Assembly: GCA_025353305.1 (NCBI GenBank)
Contig: JANXQX010000043.1
Location: forward strand, 1 to 64,000
Reading direction: 5' to 3'
DNA length: 64,000 bases
Source: Holophagaceae bacterium
GTDB taxonomy: Bacteria; Acidobacteriota; Holophagae; Holophagales; Holophagaceae
A model generated the notes under the pieces. That model was not told the DNA's origin. It saw nothing but the letters and a program-made list of their open reading frames with translations, and did not search any database. Positions 18,303 through 26,165 of this stretch are shown here, piece after piece. Made by a program: the position numbers and the translations under genes. How positions within the stretch are numbered: the stretch's first letter is position 1; every line of letters starts with the position of its first letter.

Positions 18303-19094
18303 TTACGCGAGTCCGCGCTCTCTGAGCAGGGCTTCGGCGGGGGCCACATCGTCCGGAACGTCTACTCCGATGCTCAAAAAAGGGGTCATTGCGACACCAA
18401 TGGCAATACCCGCTGCCAGGGCCCGGAGTTGTTCAAGCATTTCGGTCTGCTCGAGAGGATGGGGGGGCAGGTTGGTGAAGGCCTTCAAGGCCGATGGACG
18501 GTAGGCATAGATCCCGAGATGGCGCTTGAAGAGCGCGAGCTGTTCGGGGCGGATCCAGGAACGGAAATCCGGTTCAAAAATGCTCGAGTGACGGATATAC
18601 GGAATGGCGCTGCGGCTGAAATACAGCGCCCGGTTTTGATCATCCGTGACGACCTTCACTGCATTGGAGTTGAACAGTTCATCAGCATCCGCAAAAGGAC
18701 AGGCCGCTGTCCCCATGGGCAGATCCGGGTCATCCCGCATCAGCGCCACCACCGATGAAACAGTGTCTGGGTGCATGGCGGGCTCGTCGCCCTGGATGTT
18801 CAGCACACAGTCGAAAGATTCCCCGGCGGCCTCCAGGGCTGCCAAAGCCGCGGCGGTGCGATCCGTACCGGAGGGAAGGGTTGCCTCGGTCATCACGGCT
18901 TCGCCGCCGAAACTCCGCACGGTGGAGGCGATGCGATCATCATCCGTGGCCACCACCACCCGCGATACGCCTGCGGCCTTGGATGCGGCCTCGAAGACCC
19001 ACTGGATCATGGGCTTCCCGACGATCAATGCCAGCGGCTTGCCCGGAAAACGTGAGGCCTGAAAACGGGAAGGGAGAACTGCCAGTGTGCGCAT
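18303..19094 (-). CDS. kdsB: 3-deoxy-manno-octulosonate cytidylyltransferase
   Basis: KdsB activates Kdo as CMP-Kdo for the LPS inner core, so its presence implies an LPS-bearing outer membrane. The 263-residue protein begins LPSRFQASRFPGKPLALI, the nucleotide-binding loop of the family. It continues with VVVATDDDRI, LNIQGDEPAM and a C-terminal SIGVDVPDD. The open frame runs 22 codons further upstream into repeat sequence. The ATG at 19094 starts the conserved block and is chosen. No kdsA, kdsD or lpx gene is adjacent. Confidence 0.93.
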   Translation of the reverse strand: MRTLAVLPSRFQASRFPGKPLALIVGKPMIQWVFEAASKAAGVSRVVVATDDDRIASTVRSFGGEAVMTEATLPSGTDRTAAALAALEAAGESFDCVLNIQGDEPAMHPDTVSSVVALMRDDPDLPMGTAACPFADADELFNSNAVKVVTDDQNRALYFSRSAIPYIRHSSIFEPDFRSWIRPEQLALFKRHLGIYAYRPSALKAFTNLPPHPLEQTEMLEQLRALAAGIAIGVAMTPFLSIGVDVPDDVAPAEALLRERGLA

Positions 19095-19345
19095 GAACCA
19101 CCAAGACGCGAAGGGAACCACGAAGATTAAAATGAACCACGAAGCAAAATAGGAACCCAAAAAAACTCACCACAAAGACACAAAGACACGAAGAACTGAT
19201 AGGGGCCCACAAATCTTCACATGATTGATATTTTTCTTCGTGCCTTTGTGTCTTTGTGGTTCATTTTTTCTTTTTTGCCGTTGTGGTTCCATTCGGGCCT
19301 TTGTGGTGCCTTGGCGTCCCGGTGGTTTGACGTCACAATCAAGGG
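19095..19345. repeat. Repeat-filled divergent spacer with a 26-bp near-perfect inverted repeat
   Basis: The spacer between divergent kdsB and fabH consists of degenerate units such as CCACAAAGACAC and CACGAAG. Positions 19170-19195 and 19234-19259 are reverse complements over 26 bases with one mismatch, with a 38-base loop. Further CGAAG/ACCAC units lie on the left and GTGGTTCC/TTTGTGG units on the right, so the whole spacer is roughly palindromic. The promoters for both genes would have to lie in or beside it. Confidence 0.85.
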
Positions 19346-19363
19346 TTTGGCCCGGAGGCTCTT

Positions 19364-20365
19364 TTGACTCGTAATCTCGCCCGTCCTGTAGGCATCACCG
19401 CTACTGGCCAGTACTTTCCGGAACGGTGTGTCACCAACGACGACCTGTCCAAGGTGATGGCCACCAGCGATGAATGGATTCGGCCCAGGACCGGCATCGG
19501 TTCCCGCCATTGGGTCGAAAAAGGCGAGGGTTCTTCAGATCTCGCCGTCCCGGCGCTCCAGATGGCGCTGGATCGAAGGGGTATGAAGGCAGACGAATTG
19601 GAAGTGATCATCGTGGCCACCGTGACGCCCGATACCTTTTTCCCGGCCACGGCCTGCCGCATTCAGGATGCCATCGGCGCCAAGAACGCCTTCGGCTTCG
19701 ATCTATCCGCGGCCTGTTCAGGATTCCTGTACGCCCTCACCTCGGGAGCGGCGCTGGTTGCATCCGGCGCCTACTCGAAAGTGGCGGTGGTGGGTGTGGA
19801 TGTCATGAGCTCCATCATCAACATGGAGGACCGGACGACCTGCGTGCTCTTTGGCGATGGCGCCGGCGTGGTGATCCTTGAGCCCGTGGCGGAAGGCCTT
19901 GGCATCATTGATTTCGAACATCGCGTTGACGGCAGCGGCGGGTGCCTTTTGCACATGCCGGCGGGGGGTTCCAAGAAACCCGCCAGCCACGAAACCGTGG
20001 ATGCCAAGGAACATTTCGTCCACCAGAGTGGTTCAGAGGTCTTCAAATTCGCGGTGCGGGAGATGGCCGAAGGCAGCCGTTCCATGCTGGACCGCAATGG
20101 GTTCTCGCCCGCCGATTTGAAACTGTTCGTGCCTCACCAGGCCAATTTGCGCATCATGGATGCTGCCGTCAAACGGCTGGAATTGCCCAGCGAACGGATG
20201 GTCGTGAACATCGATCGTTACGCCAATACCACCGCTGCCACGATTCCCACGGCGCTGCACCAGGCGCATGAAGCCGGTCGCGTGGACAAAGGAGACCTGG
20301 TGCTCTTCTCGGCTTTTGGCGCGGGCCTCACCTGGGGCAATGTCCTGCTCCGATGGGCCTATTGA
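19364..20365 (+). CDS. fabH: Beta-ketoacyl-ACP synthase III
   Basis: FabH starts fatty acid synthesis by condensing acyl-CoA with malonyl-ACP. The 333-residue protein shows the catalytic triad: cysteine in SAACSGF at 118, histidine in VPHQANLRI at about 258, and asparagine in YANTTAATIP at about 288. The start is TTG at 19364, supported by GGAGG eight bases upstream and by the family N-terminus (ITATGQYFPE). The gene is isolated from other fab genes and is followed 41 bases later by rsmD. Confidence 0.93.
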   Translation: MTRNLARPVGITATGQYFPERCVTNDDLSKVMATSDEWIRPRTGIGSRHWVEKGEGSSDLAVPALQMALDRRGMKADELEVIIVATVTPDTFFPATACRIQDAIGAKNAFGFDLSAACSGFLYALTSGAALVASGAYSKVAVVGVDVMSSIINMEDRTTCVLFGDGAGVVILEPVAEGLGIIDFEHRVDGSGGCLLHMPAGGSKKPASHETVDAKEHFVHQSGSEVFKFAVREMAEGSRSMLDRNGFSPADLKLFVPHQANLRIMDAAVKRLELPSERMVVNIDRYANTTAATIPTALHQAHEAGRVDKGDLVLFSAFGAGLTWGNVLLRWAY

Positions 20366-20405
20366 AGGTGGAGAGGCCCCCGCTCCAGCCTGGCGGAAGC
20401 CGGTA

Positions 20406-20930
20406 GTGCGAATCATCGCCGGGTCAATCAAAGGCCGCCGGCTCGAGGGGCCGGCGATAGGCGAGCTGGATGTGCGCCCCACTGCGGACCGGGCCCGCGA
20501 GGCGCTCTTCTCCATCTTGCAGGCCTGGCCGGTGGGTTCGTTCGTGGATCTCTTTTCCGGCACCGGGGCCATGGCCCTGGAAGCCTATTCCAGGGGCTAC
20601 GGCCCCGTCACCTGCGTTGAGGCAAGGCCTCAGCCCTTCCTGCTCAAGAATCTGAAATACGGTAGCGTCACTCTCCTTGCCAAGGATGTGTTGAAACTCG
20701 GCCCGGAAACCTTTACCGATCAGGCCGTTGTTTTTTCCGATCCGCCCTATGAACGGACCCGGGAACTTTGGGGGAAACTCGCGGCCCAGATCCGGCCCTG
20801 GATGGGAAGGGGCGGGGTCCTGGTGTGGGAGACGGATGAGCGCACAGCGCTTGACTTGCAGCCAGGTTGGGAACTGATCGAGACCCGGCGCTACGGGACC
20901 GCACGGTTTCACTTCTTGGAAGGACGCTGA
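20406..20930 (+). CDS. rsmD: 16S rRNA (guanine966-N2)-methyltransferase
   Basis: RsmD methylates G966 of 16S rRNA in the assembled 30S subunit. The 174-residue product starts with VRIIAGSIKGRRL, has RPTADRAREALFSIL, the SAM motif VDLFSGTGAMALEA and the catalytic SDPPYE. A longer in-frame start at 20268 would overlap fabH by about 100 bases and lacks conservation, so the GTG at 20406, preceded by GGCGGAAG, is preferred. It is followed 19 bases later by a histidine kinase gene. coaD, a frequent neighbour of rsmD, is not here. Confidence 0.88.
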   Translation: MRIIAGSIKGRRLEGPAIGELDVRPTADRAREALFSILQAWPVGSFVDLFSGTGAMALEAYSRGYGPVTCVEARPQPFLLKNLKYGSVTLLAKDVLKLGPETFTDQAVVFSDPPYERTRELWGKLAAQIRPWMGRGGVLVWETDERTALDLQPGWELIETRRYGTARFHFLEGR

Positions 20931-20949
20931 CGGCCTTACACTTCCAGGC

Positions 20950-22617
20950 ATGCTTCGCATTTCAATCAAGACGAAGCTGGGCTTCATCCTTGGTCTGTTG
21001 GTGCTCAGCTTTTTCGCTTTCAACGTCGTGTACTATCCGCGGCGGGTAGAGTCTCAGATCCGGAAACAGGCAGAGGTGAGCGCCCTCCAGGTGGCGGAGA
21101 CGGCCAGTTATGCGTTGACTCCAGCGCTCAGCAATGAAAATCACGAAGGCATCGACACCGTGATGGAGGGCGTGAAGCACCTCCCGGCCTTCAGTTTCAG
21201 CGTGATCTACGACTCCGTGGGAAATCGGGTGGATTCGACCCTGATCACTCCGCCCTGGGTGGATGAGTATGCCAAGAACCAAGGAGACTCCAGGGTCGTC
21301 AACCGTCACCAGGACGGTGTTTTGATCGCCATTGCTCCCATCATGTATCGCAGCTCGCCCAAGCAGAAGGGCACTCTGATGGTTGGGTTCAGCACCTTCG
21401 AAACGCAAAGGACCGTGGACGAAAATTTCCGCCTGAGCCTGATCGTCGGGCTAAGCACTATGGGATTGGGAATTGTTCTCACGGCCTTCATGTCCCGCCG
21501 CTACCTTAAACCCATCATTCATCTGACCCATGCCGCTCAGATGGTGGCCCAGGGCAATTTTGACGAGGTGGCGGTAGACGCCCATTCCCACGATGAACTG
21601 GAGGACTTGAGCCGGAATTTCCAGGTCATGACCAACAAACTCAGGGTGAGCCGGGACGAAATTGAACGCCAGAACCGATTGCTGGAATACCGCGTGCAGG
21701 AGCGGACCCGCCAACTCATGGAAACCATCTGGGAACTTGAAGAAATCCGGGCAAATCTCGAACAACTGGTGCAGGAGCGCACCAAGGGACTGGAACAGAG
21801 CCGGGGAGAGTTGAAGGCCTGGGCGGATACGCTGGAGTCCAAGGTCGAAGATAAGACGCGGGAACTGCGCGAGGCGAATCTCAGCCTCATGGACAGCTAT
21901 CAGAAACGCCAACAGGCGGACCGCATGAAGGATGAATTCCTGGCCAACATGAGCCATGAACTCCGCACGCCTCTCAACGCGATCATCGGTTTTTCCGGAA
22001 TGCTCATGCAGGAGGAGAACGACCGGGTGGCCCCGGACGTGCGGGAAGATCTCCAAATCATCTTTCAGAACGGCACCCAACTATTGGGGCACATCGATTC
22101 CATTCTGGATCTTTCCAAGATCGAGGCCGGCAAAATGGAATTGGATCTTCAGGAAGTGAATCCACTGCCCCTGATCGAGGAAGTCCTGGCCCTTGCCGTG
22201 GGCCTGGTCCGGAAAAAACCCATCACGCTCGAGTTCAAGCGTCCGGAATGGTCGGCCAGGGTCTTGGGTGATGCGGCGAGGCTCAAGCAGGTAATGATGA
22301 ACCTCGTCGGCAATGCCATCAAGTTCACCGAGGAGGGTGAAGTAACCCTTTTTGCAAGTTGTGAAGATGGAAACTTGAGAATCGGAATCCGTGATACCGG
22401 AATCGGCATGAGCGAAAACGAGATGGAACGGCTCTTCAAACCCTTCCAGCAAGTGGATGGAAGCATTACCCGCCGCTTCGGAGGAACCGGCCTGGGCCTT
22501 GCCATCAGCCAGAAGTTCATGGGCCTCATGAATGGACATATCCGTGCGGAAAGCGTGAAAGGAAAGGGCAGCACCTTCATCATCGAGATGCCTCTTCTCC
22601 ACGAAAGCAGTGTATGA
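20950..22617 (+). CDS. Membrane sensor histidine kinase (HAMP, HisKA, HATPase)
   Basis: The 555-residue protein has a first membrane helix at about 8-27 and an extracytoplasmic sensor domain to about 155. A second helix follows at about 158-178, then a HAMP domain and a long charged coiled coil (about 230-320). The phosphoacceptor is in FLANMSHELRTPLN. The ATPase has N box VMMNLVGNAIKF, G1 IRDTGIGM, F box LFKPFQQVD and G2 GGTGLGLAIS, all intact. Its stop overlaps the next start by 4 bases (ATGA). It begins a four-gene coupled series and is presumably the active kinase for the receiver in the next gene. Confidence 0.9.
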   Translation: MLRISIKTKLGFILGLLVLSFFAFNVVYYPRRVESQIRKQAEVSALQVAETASYALTPALSNENHEGIDTVMEGVKHLPAFSFSVIYDSVGNRVDSTLITPPWVDEYAKNQGDSRVVNRHQDGVLIAIAPIMYRSSPKQKGTLMVGFSTFETQRTVDENFRLSLIVGLSTMGLGIVLTAFMSRRYLKPIIHLTHAAQMVAQGNFDEVAVDAHSHDELEDLSRNFQVMTNKLRVSRDEIERQNRLLEYRVQERTRQLMETIWELEEIRANLEQLVQERTKGLEQSRGELKAWADTLESKVEDKTRELREANLSLMDSYQKRQQADRMKDEFLANMSHELRTPLNAIIGFSGMLMQEENDRVAPDVREDLQIIFQNGTQLLGHIDSILDLSKIEAGKMELDLQEVNPLPLIEEVLALAVGLVRKKPITLEFKRPEWSARVLGDAARLKQVMMNLVGNAIKFTEEGEVTLFASCEDGNLRIGIRDTGIGMSENEMERLFKPFQQVDGSITRRFGGTGLGLAISQKFMGLMNGHIRAESVKGKGSTFIIEMPLLHESSV

Positions 22618-24431
22618 GCCCGAAGCTGAAGATCCTCTGCATCGAAGACAATCCGGTAAATTGGCGGTTGGTGCAGCGGCTGCTCGGGCAGGCTGGCTAT
22701 GACCTGCATTGGGCCGAGGAAGGCTTGCAGGGCTATCAGATGGCGGTGGAACTGAAGCCCGCCCTGGTTTTGCTTGACATCAACCTGCCGGGCCTGTCGG
22801 GTTTCGAAGTGGCCACGAAGTTGCGCCAGAATGCCGATCTCAATGGCATTCCCATCATCGCCCTGACGGCGAAAACCATGAAGATAGACCGTGAAACGGC
22901 GCTGGTGTCGGGCTGTGATGGCTACATTTCCAAACCCATTGATCCTTTTCAATTTACGGCTCAGGTTGAAGCCTATCTGGGAGGCCAGCGGGACAAGGTC
23001 GATCAGGGGCGGGAAGGCGCGGTGCTGCGGCAGTTCAGCCAGCAGATCGTGGAACACCTCGAGGCGCGCCTGAAAGAAGCCCAGGGCTCCAACCGGAAAC
23101 TTCAGGAGGCCCAGGAAGCCCTGGAGATCCGCAATCGCAACCTGTCGCGGTTGCTGGCCCTCAGCCAGAGCATCGTGGCGGAGCCCGATCCAAGGTCCCT
23201 GCTCGCCCGGATCCTGGGAAGAGCCCAGGAGGACCTTGGATTGCAGATGCTCCAGGCATTTCGTGTCCAGGCGGACGGTGGCTATTTCGAGGGACAGCGG
23301 TGGACACCAAGTGGAACTGAAATGAGCACCCCCATCCGTGGTGACCATGTCCTGCCCACCCGACTGAAGAGTGCCATGAACGAGGGTCCAATTTTTGGTG
23401 AACATCTGTTGCAGTCCCCGTACTGGGATCCGGGAACGGCCCTGGGACTTTGGGGTTATCCATCCCAGTCCCTGCTGCTTCCCATGCCCCATCGACAGGT
23501 CGAAGGCGAATTATGGGGGTTCTGGGCCCTGAGCCGCGAGGCGGATCGGCCTTTCCTCCCCTTCGAAGTCGAACTCATCGCATTGATCGGCGGATTGGCC
23601 CAGGTGAGTCTCCAGAACGCGGAGCTGATCTTCAGTCTCAGCGAAAGTTCACGCGCCCTGGCCTCCAGCTACGAAATCGTGGAGTCTGCCTATCTGGAAG
23701 TCCATCAAGCTCAGACGGCCCTCAGCCTGCGGGAACGTCAAGCCATCCTGGGGGACCTGTTCCAGAAGATGACCAAGCGTCTGCAGGTGCCCGTGTCCAC
23801 ACTCCAGATTCAAAGTTCGGCCCTGGATGAAATGGAGCAGGGCAGCGGCGAATGGAAACACTCCGTGGCCAGGATCAAGGATTCAGTCGGCCAGATAGCA
23901 AGCCTGGTGAAGGCTCTCACGCGCCGGGTGGGCAAGCGGGACGATGCCACCCCGGAATGGATCCATCTGGATGGCCTGTTGACCCAGGAATTGGAGTTGA
24001 TGTCCATCGAGGGCCACCTTCGGGACCAAGGCCTGAGGCTCGAGATCGGGGCTGCAGAGGCGAAGGTCTTCGGCATCTATGATGATTTCTCCGAAACGAT
24101 CGCTGAGATGATGCGCCATGCCCTGGGTGGTCCCACTCCCTCTTCCTCCTTGCTGGTGCGGACCAGGGTGGTCGAGGGGCGCTACCACTTGGAGATGGAA
24201 GATGACGGTGGCCCCATTCCTCCCGAAAGCCTGGATCAAGCTTTTGAGCCCTTCTCTGGCCTGCGGGAGATCCCCTCGGAAGAGCTGGTGCTGGGTGTTC
24301 GCAAGCCAGGCCCTGGATTACCTTTGTGCATCCAACTCATGTCTTCCTACCAGGCCTCCATGAAAATAAGAAACCACGGCGATGGCACCTATCTGGACCT
24401 TTCGCTTCAATTGGACCCAGAGGCTGTATGA
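22614..24431 (+). CDS. Receiver-GAF protein with a degenerate histidine-kinase C-terminus
   Basis: Residues 1-125 form a receiver domain with phosphoacceptor aspartate near 55 (LVLLDINLPG) and lysine in YISKPIDPF. A coiled coil (about 140-185) leads to a GAF-like domain (about 190-345). The C-terminal 240 residues have a histidine-kinase layout, but the H-box region reads KMTKRLQVPV where an active kinase has NMSHELRTPL, so the histidine is lysine. The N box (AEMMRHAL) also lacks its asparagine. The G1-like EDDGGPIPPE and G2-like GPGLPLCIQL remain. This suggests a phospho-regulated pseudokinase with no DNA-binding output. ATGA overlaps link it on both sides. Confidence 0.82.
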   Translation: MSPKLKILCIEDNPVNWRLVQRLLGQAGYDLHWAEEGLQGYQMAVELKPALVLLDINLPGLSGFEVATKLRQNADLNGIPIIALTAKTMKIDRETALVSGCDGYISKPIDPFQFTAQVEAYLGGQRDKVDQGREGAVLRQFSQQIVEHLEARLKEAQGSNRKLQEAQEALEIRNRNLSRLLALSQSIVAEPDPRSLLARILGRAQEDLGLQMLQAFRVQADGGYFEGQRWTPSGTEMSTPIRGDHVLPTRLKSAMNEGPIFGEHLLQSPYWDPGTALGLWGYPSQSLLLPMPHRQVEGELWGFWALSREADRPFLPFEVELIALIGGLAQVSLQNAELIFSLSESSRALASSYEIVESAYLEVHQAQTALSLRERQAILGDLFQKMTKRLQVPVSTLQIQSSALDEMEQGSGEWKHSVARIKDSVGQIASLVKALTRRVGKRDDATPEWIHLDGLLTQELELMSIEGHLRDQGLRLEIGAAEAKVFGIYDDFSETIAEMMRHALGGPTPSSSLLVRTRVVEGRYHLEMEDDGGPIPPESLDQAFEPFSGLREIPSEELVLGVRKPGPGLPLCIQLMSSYQASMKIRNHGDGTYLDLSLQLDPEAV

Positions 24432-25243
24432 AAAGAATCCCATGGGCGATCTGCCTCTTTCTGGCGCCGGGGTCGTGTCTTTGGGCCCAGGCGCCGCAGG
24501 TCCCCACTCCAGGACTCGCTGGGCCCATCCTGCAACCAGGAGAGGGCTTTGGCTGGGCCGCTCCGGACGGCACGTTCAAAGGATCCGGGGAAGACTCCAA
24601 GGAGGCCCCGATGGGCAGCCTGGCCAAGCTGGTCTGGCTGCGGCTTGAAGGTGATGAATGGGCCGCGAGGATGGTCAGTTTCAAATGCAAGGGTGAGTTG
24701 AACGGAGTTCAATGTTGGAATCGCAAGGGCCACGGAAAAGTTGATCTTGCCAAGGCCACTCTGGAGAGCTGCAACCTGGCCTTCCTGGCATGGAGCATGG
24801 AATCCGCCGAGCGATGGAAGAAGGACTATGGCGAAGGCGTCGCGAGATACCGGATGGAACAAGCCTTCAAACCCTTTCTGGGAACCCGCCTGAAGCCCGG
24901 AGAAACCCTGCCGGTGCTGGGGCCTGAGTGGATCGGCGACGGAGACCTGCTCAGGACGACGCCTCTGGCCATGGCCAGGTGGCTGGCCGACCCCGAACAA
25001 AATGCCCTCAATGCGCTTTGCAAGCGGTTGTTCAGCGGGATTTTCGACGGATGGATTTTCAAGGGCGCCGAATGGTGGTTCAAAACGGGTACGGCCCCGG
25101 TGCCAGGTGATCCGGGGGCAACTTCCGCCTGGGTGGCTGGCAGCAACGGCGATCTCTCGGTGGTGCTGCATCTGCCCAAAGGCCGAGGGAAGGCGGAAGG
25201 CCTTGCCCGCATGAAGGAAATCCTACTGCTCCCGAAAAAATGA
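24428..25243 (+). CDS. Exported penicillin-binding/beta-lactamase-like serine protein
   Basis: A signal peptide (about 1-20, ending LWAQA) precedes a 250-residue domain carrying the three penicillin-recognition motifs in order: SxxK as SLAK at 64-67, SxN as SCN at 114-116 inside a GHGKVDLAKATLESCN block, and KTG as WFKTGTA at 219-221. This is the layout of a DD-transpeptidase or class D-type beta-lactamase-like enzyme, acting in the periplasm. At 271 residues it is a bare catalytic domain without a membrane-proximal or transglycosylase part. It overlaps the sensor gene upstream and the SpoIID-like gene downstream by ATGA, hinting at a cell-wall task under two-component control. Substrate is unproven. 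Confidence 0.8.
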   Translation: MKRIPWAICLFLAPGSCLWAQAPQVPTPGLAGPILQPGEGFGWAAPDGTFKGSGEDSKEAPMGSLAKLVWLRLEGDEWAARMVSFKCKGELNGVQCWNRKGHGKVDLAKATLESCNLAFLAWSMESAERWKKDYGEGVARYRMEQAFKPFLGTRLKPGETLPVLGPEWIGDGDLLRTTPLAMARWLADPEQNALNALCKRLFSGIFDGWIFKGAEWWFKTGTAPVPGDPGATSAWVAGSNGDLSVVLHLPKGRGKAEGLARMKEILLLPKK

Positions 25244-26163
25244 TCCTTCCGCCCCTTCCCGTCCAAGTGAGCGTGCAATGGCCATCAGCGCGCCTTCCGG
25301 CACACCTGGTTGTCAACGGGAGAGACTTTCCCCATCGTCCCGGGCGTGTCCACCGTTTTCATGGTCCGGTCCGGTTCAGGACTAAGTCCGCGACTGTGTC
25401 CCTGCGAGGTGAACTGATCGCCCGGGCTGAGGCCCAGGGTTGGACGGTTACCTGGACCACCTCCGGGGCAGGCTGGGTGACCGCCGCCGTTGCAGGTGAA
25501 TTGGGCGACCAGGCACCGTTCGAGGCCCGGCGGGCCCTGGCATCGGTGTTGCGGCTCTGGCTCGCGGCCCACCCGCGCGGACACCATCCGGACGGCAGCC
25601 TTTGTCCGCTGACTCATTGCGCCGTGGTGCGTGGTACGGGCAGCCAGGAAACCGCCGAGGCGGTGGAGCAGGCTCCAGATTTGATGATCAACCCTGAGTC
25701 TGCATTCTTCACCGGATCCAAAGGGGGGAAGCCGCTTTCGCCAATGGCAGTCTGGGGGGACGGGCCCTTGGAGCCGGGCTCATCCGAAACGGTCCCAGGA
25801 GATCGCTGGGCGAGTTGGACCCGCCACCTCAGCGCGGCCCAAGTGGGCATTCTCAAAGGAAGCGTGGTGCCGGGAGTGAAATCCGGGCAACGAGGCATGA
25901 TGCTCGGTGCTTCTGGTCCATTCGCCGTGGAGGCCCTTCGCATTGCCTCTGGCAGAGCCTTCGGGTGGACCAGCTGGCCCAGCAATGCCTGCACGGTCGA
26001 ACCCCTGAAGGATGGGGGCCTGGAATTACGCGGCCATGGCTGGGGGCACAATGTCGGGCTCGACTTGAGTGAAGCCGCATGGAGGGCCCGCCGTGGCGAG
26101 CGGGCTGAAACGATTCTTCAGTCGGCCTTTGGCGACTGGCCAAAACCGACAGTTTCAAATTGA
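25240..26163 (+). CDS. SpoIID/LytB-domain protein
   Basis: The 307-residue product contains the SpoIID fold signature. WVTAAVAGELG (Glu near 87, aligned with the catalytic glutamate of SpoIID) is followed by FEARRALASVLRLWLAA in place of the usual LEALKAQAVAARTYA. CPLTHCAVVRG and a final GHGWGHNVGLDLSEA complete the match. SpoIID is a lytic transglycosylase acting on denuded glycan during sporulation, but relatives occur widely outside spore formers. No signal peptide is visible, which is odd beside an exported PBP-like partner. The start overlaps the upstream stop by 4 bases. Family call is good; activity is uncertain. Confidence 0.75.
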   Translation: MILPPLPVQVSVQWPSARLPAHLVVNGRDFPHRPGRVHRFHGPVRFRTKSATVSLRGELIARAEAQGWTVTWTTSGAGWVTAAVAGELGDQAPFEARRALASVLRLWLAAHPRGHHPDGSLCPLTHCAVVRGTGSQETAEAVEQAPDLMINPESAFFTGSKGGKPLSPMAVWGDGPLEPGSSETVPGDRWASWTRHLSAAQVGILKGSVVPGVKSGQRGMMLGASGPFAVEALRIASGRAFGWTSWPSNACTVEPLKDGGLELRGHGWGHNVGLDLSEAAWRARRGERAETILQSAFGDWPKPTVSN

Positions 26164-26165
26164 TA

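Noticed and set aside
20268..20405. Upstream start for rsmD
   Set aside because: It overlaps fabH by about 100 bases and adds residues foreign to RsmD; the GTG at 20406 begins the family signature.
22149..23492. Long minus-strand ORF opposite the histidine kinase genes
   Set aside because: It spans two real genes on the other strand and has no family resemblance.
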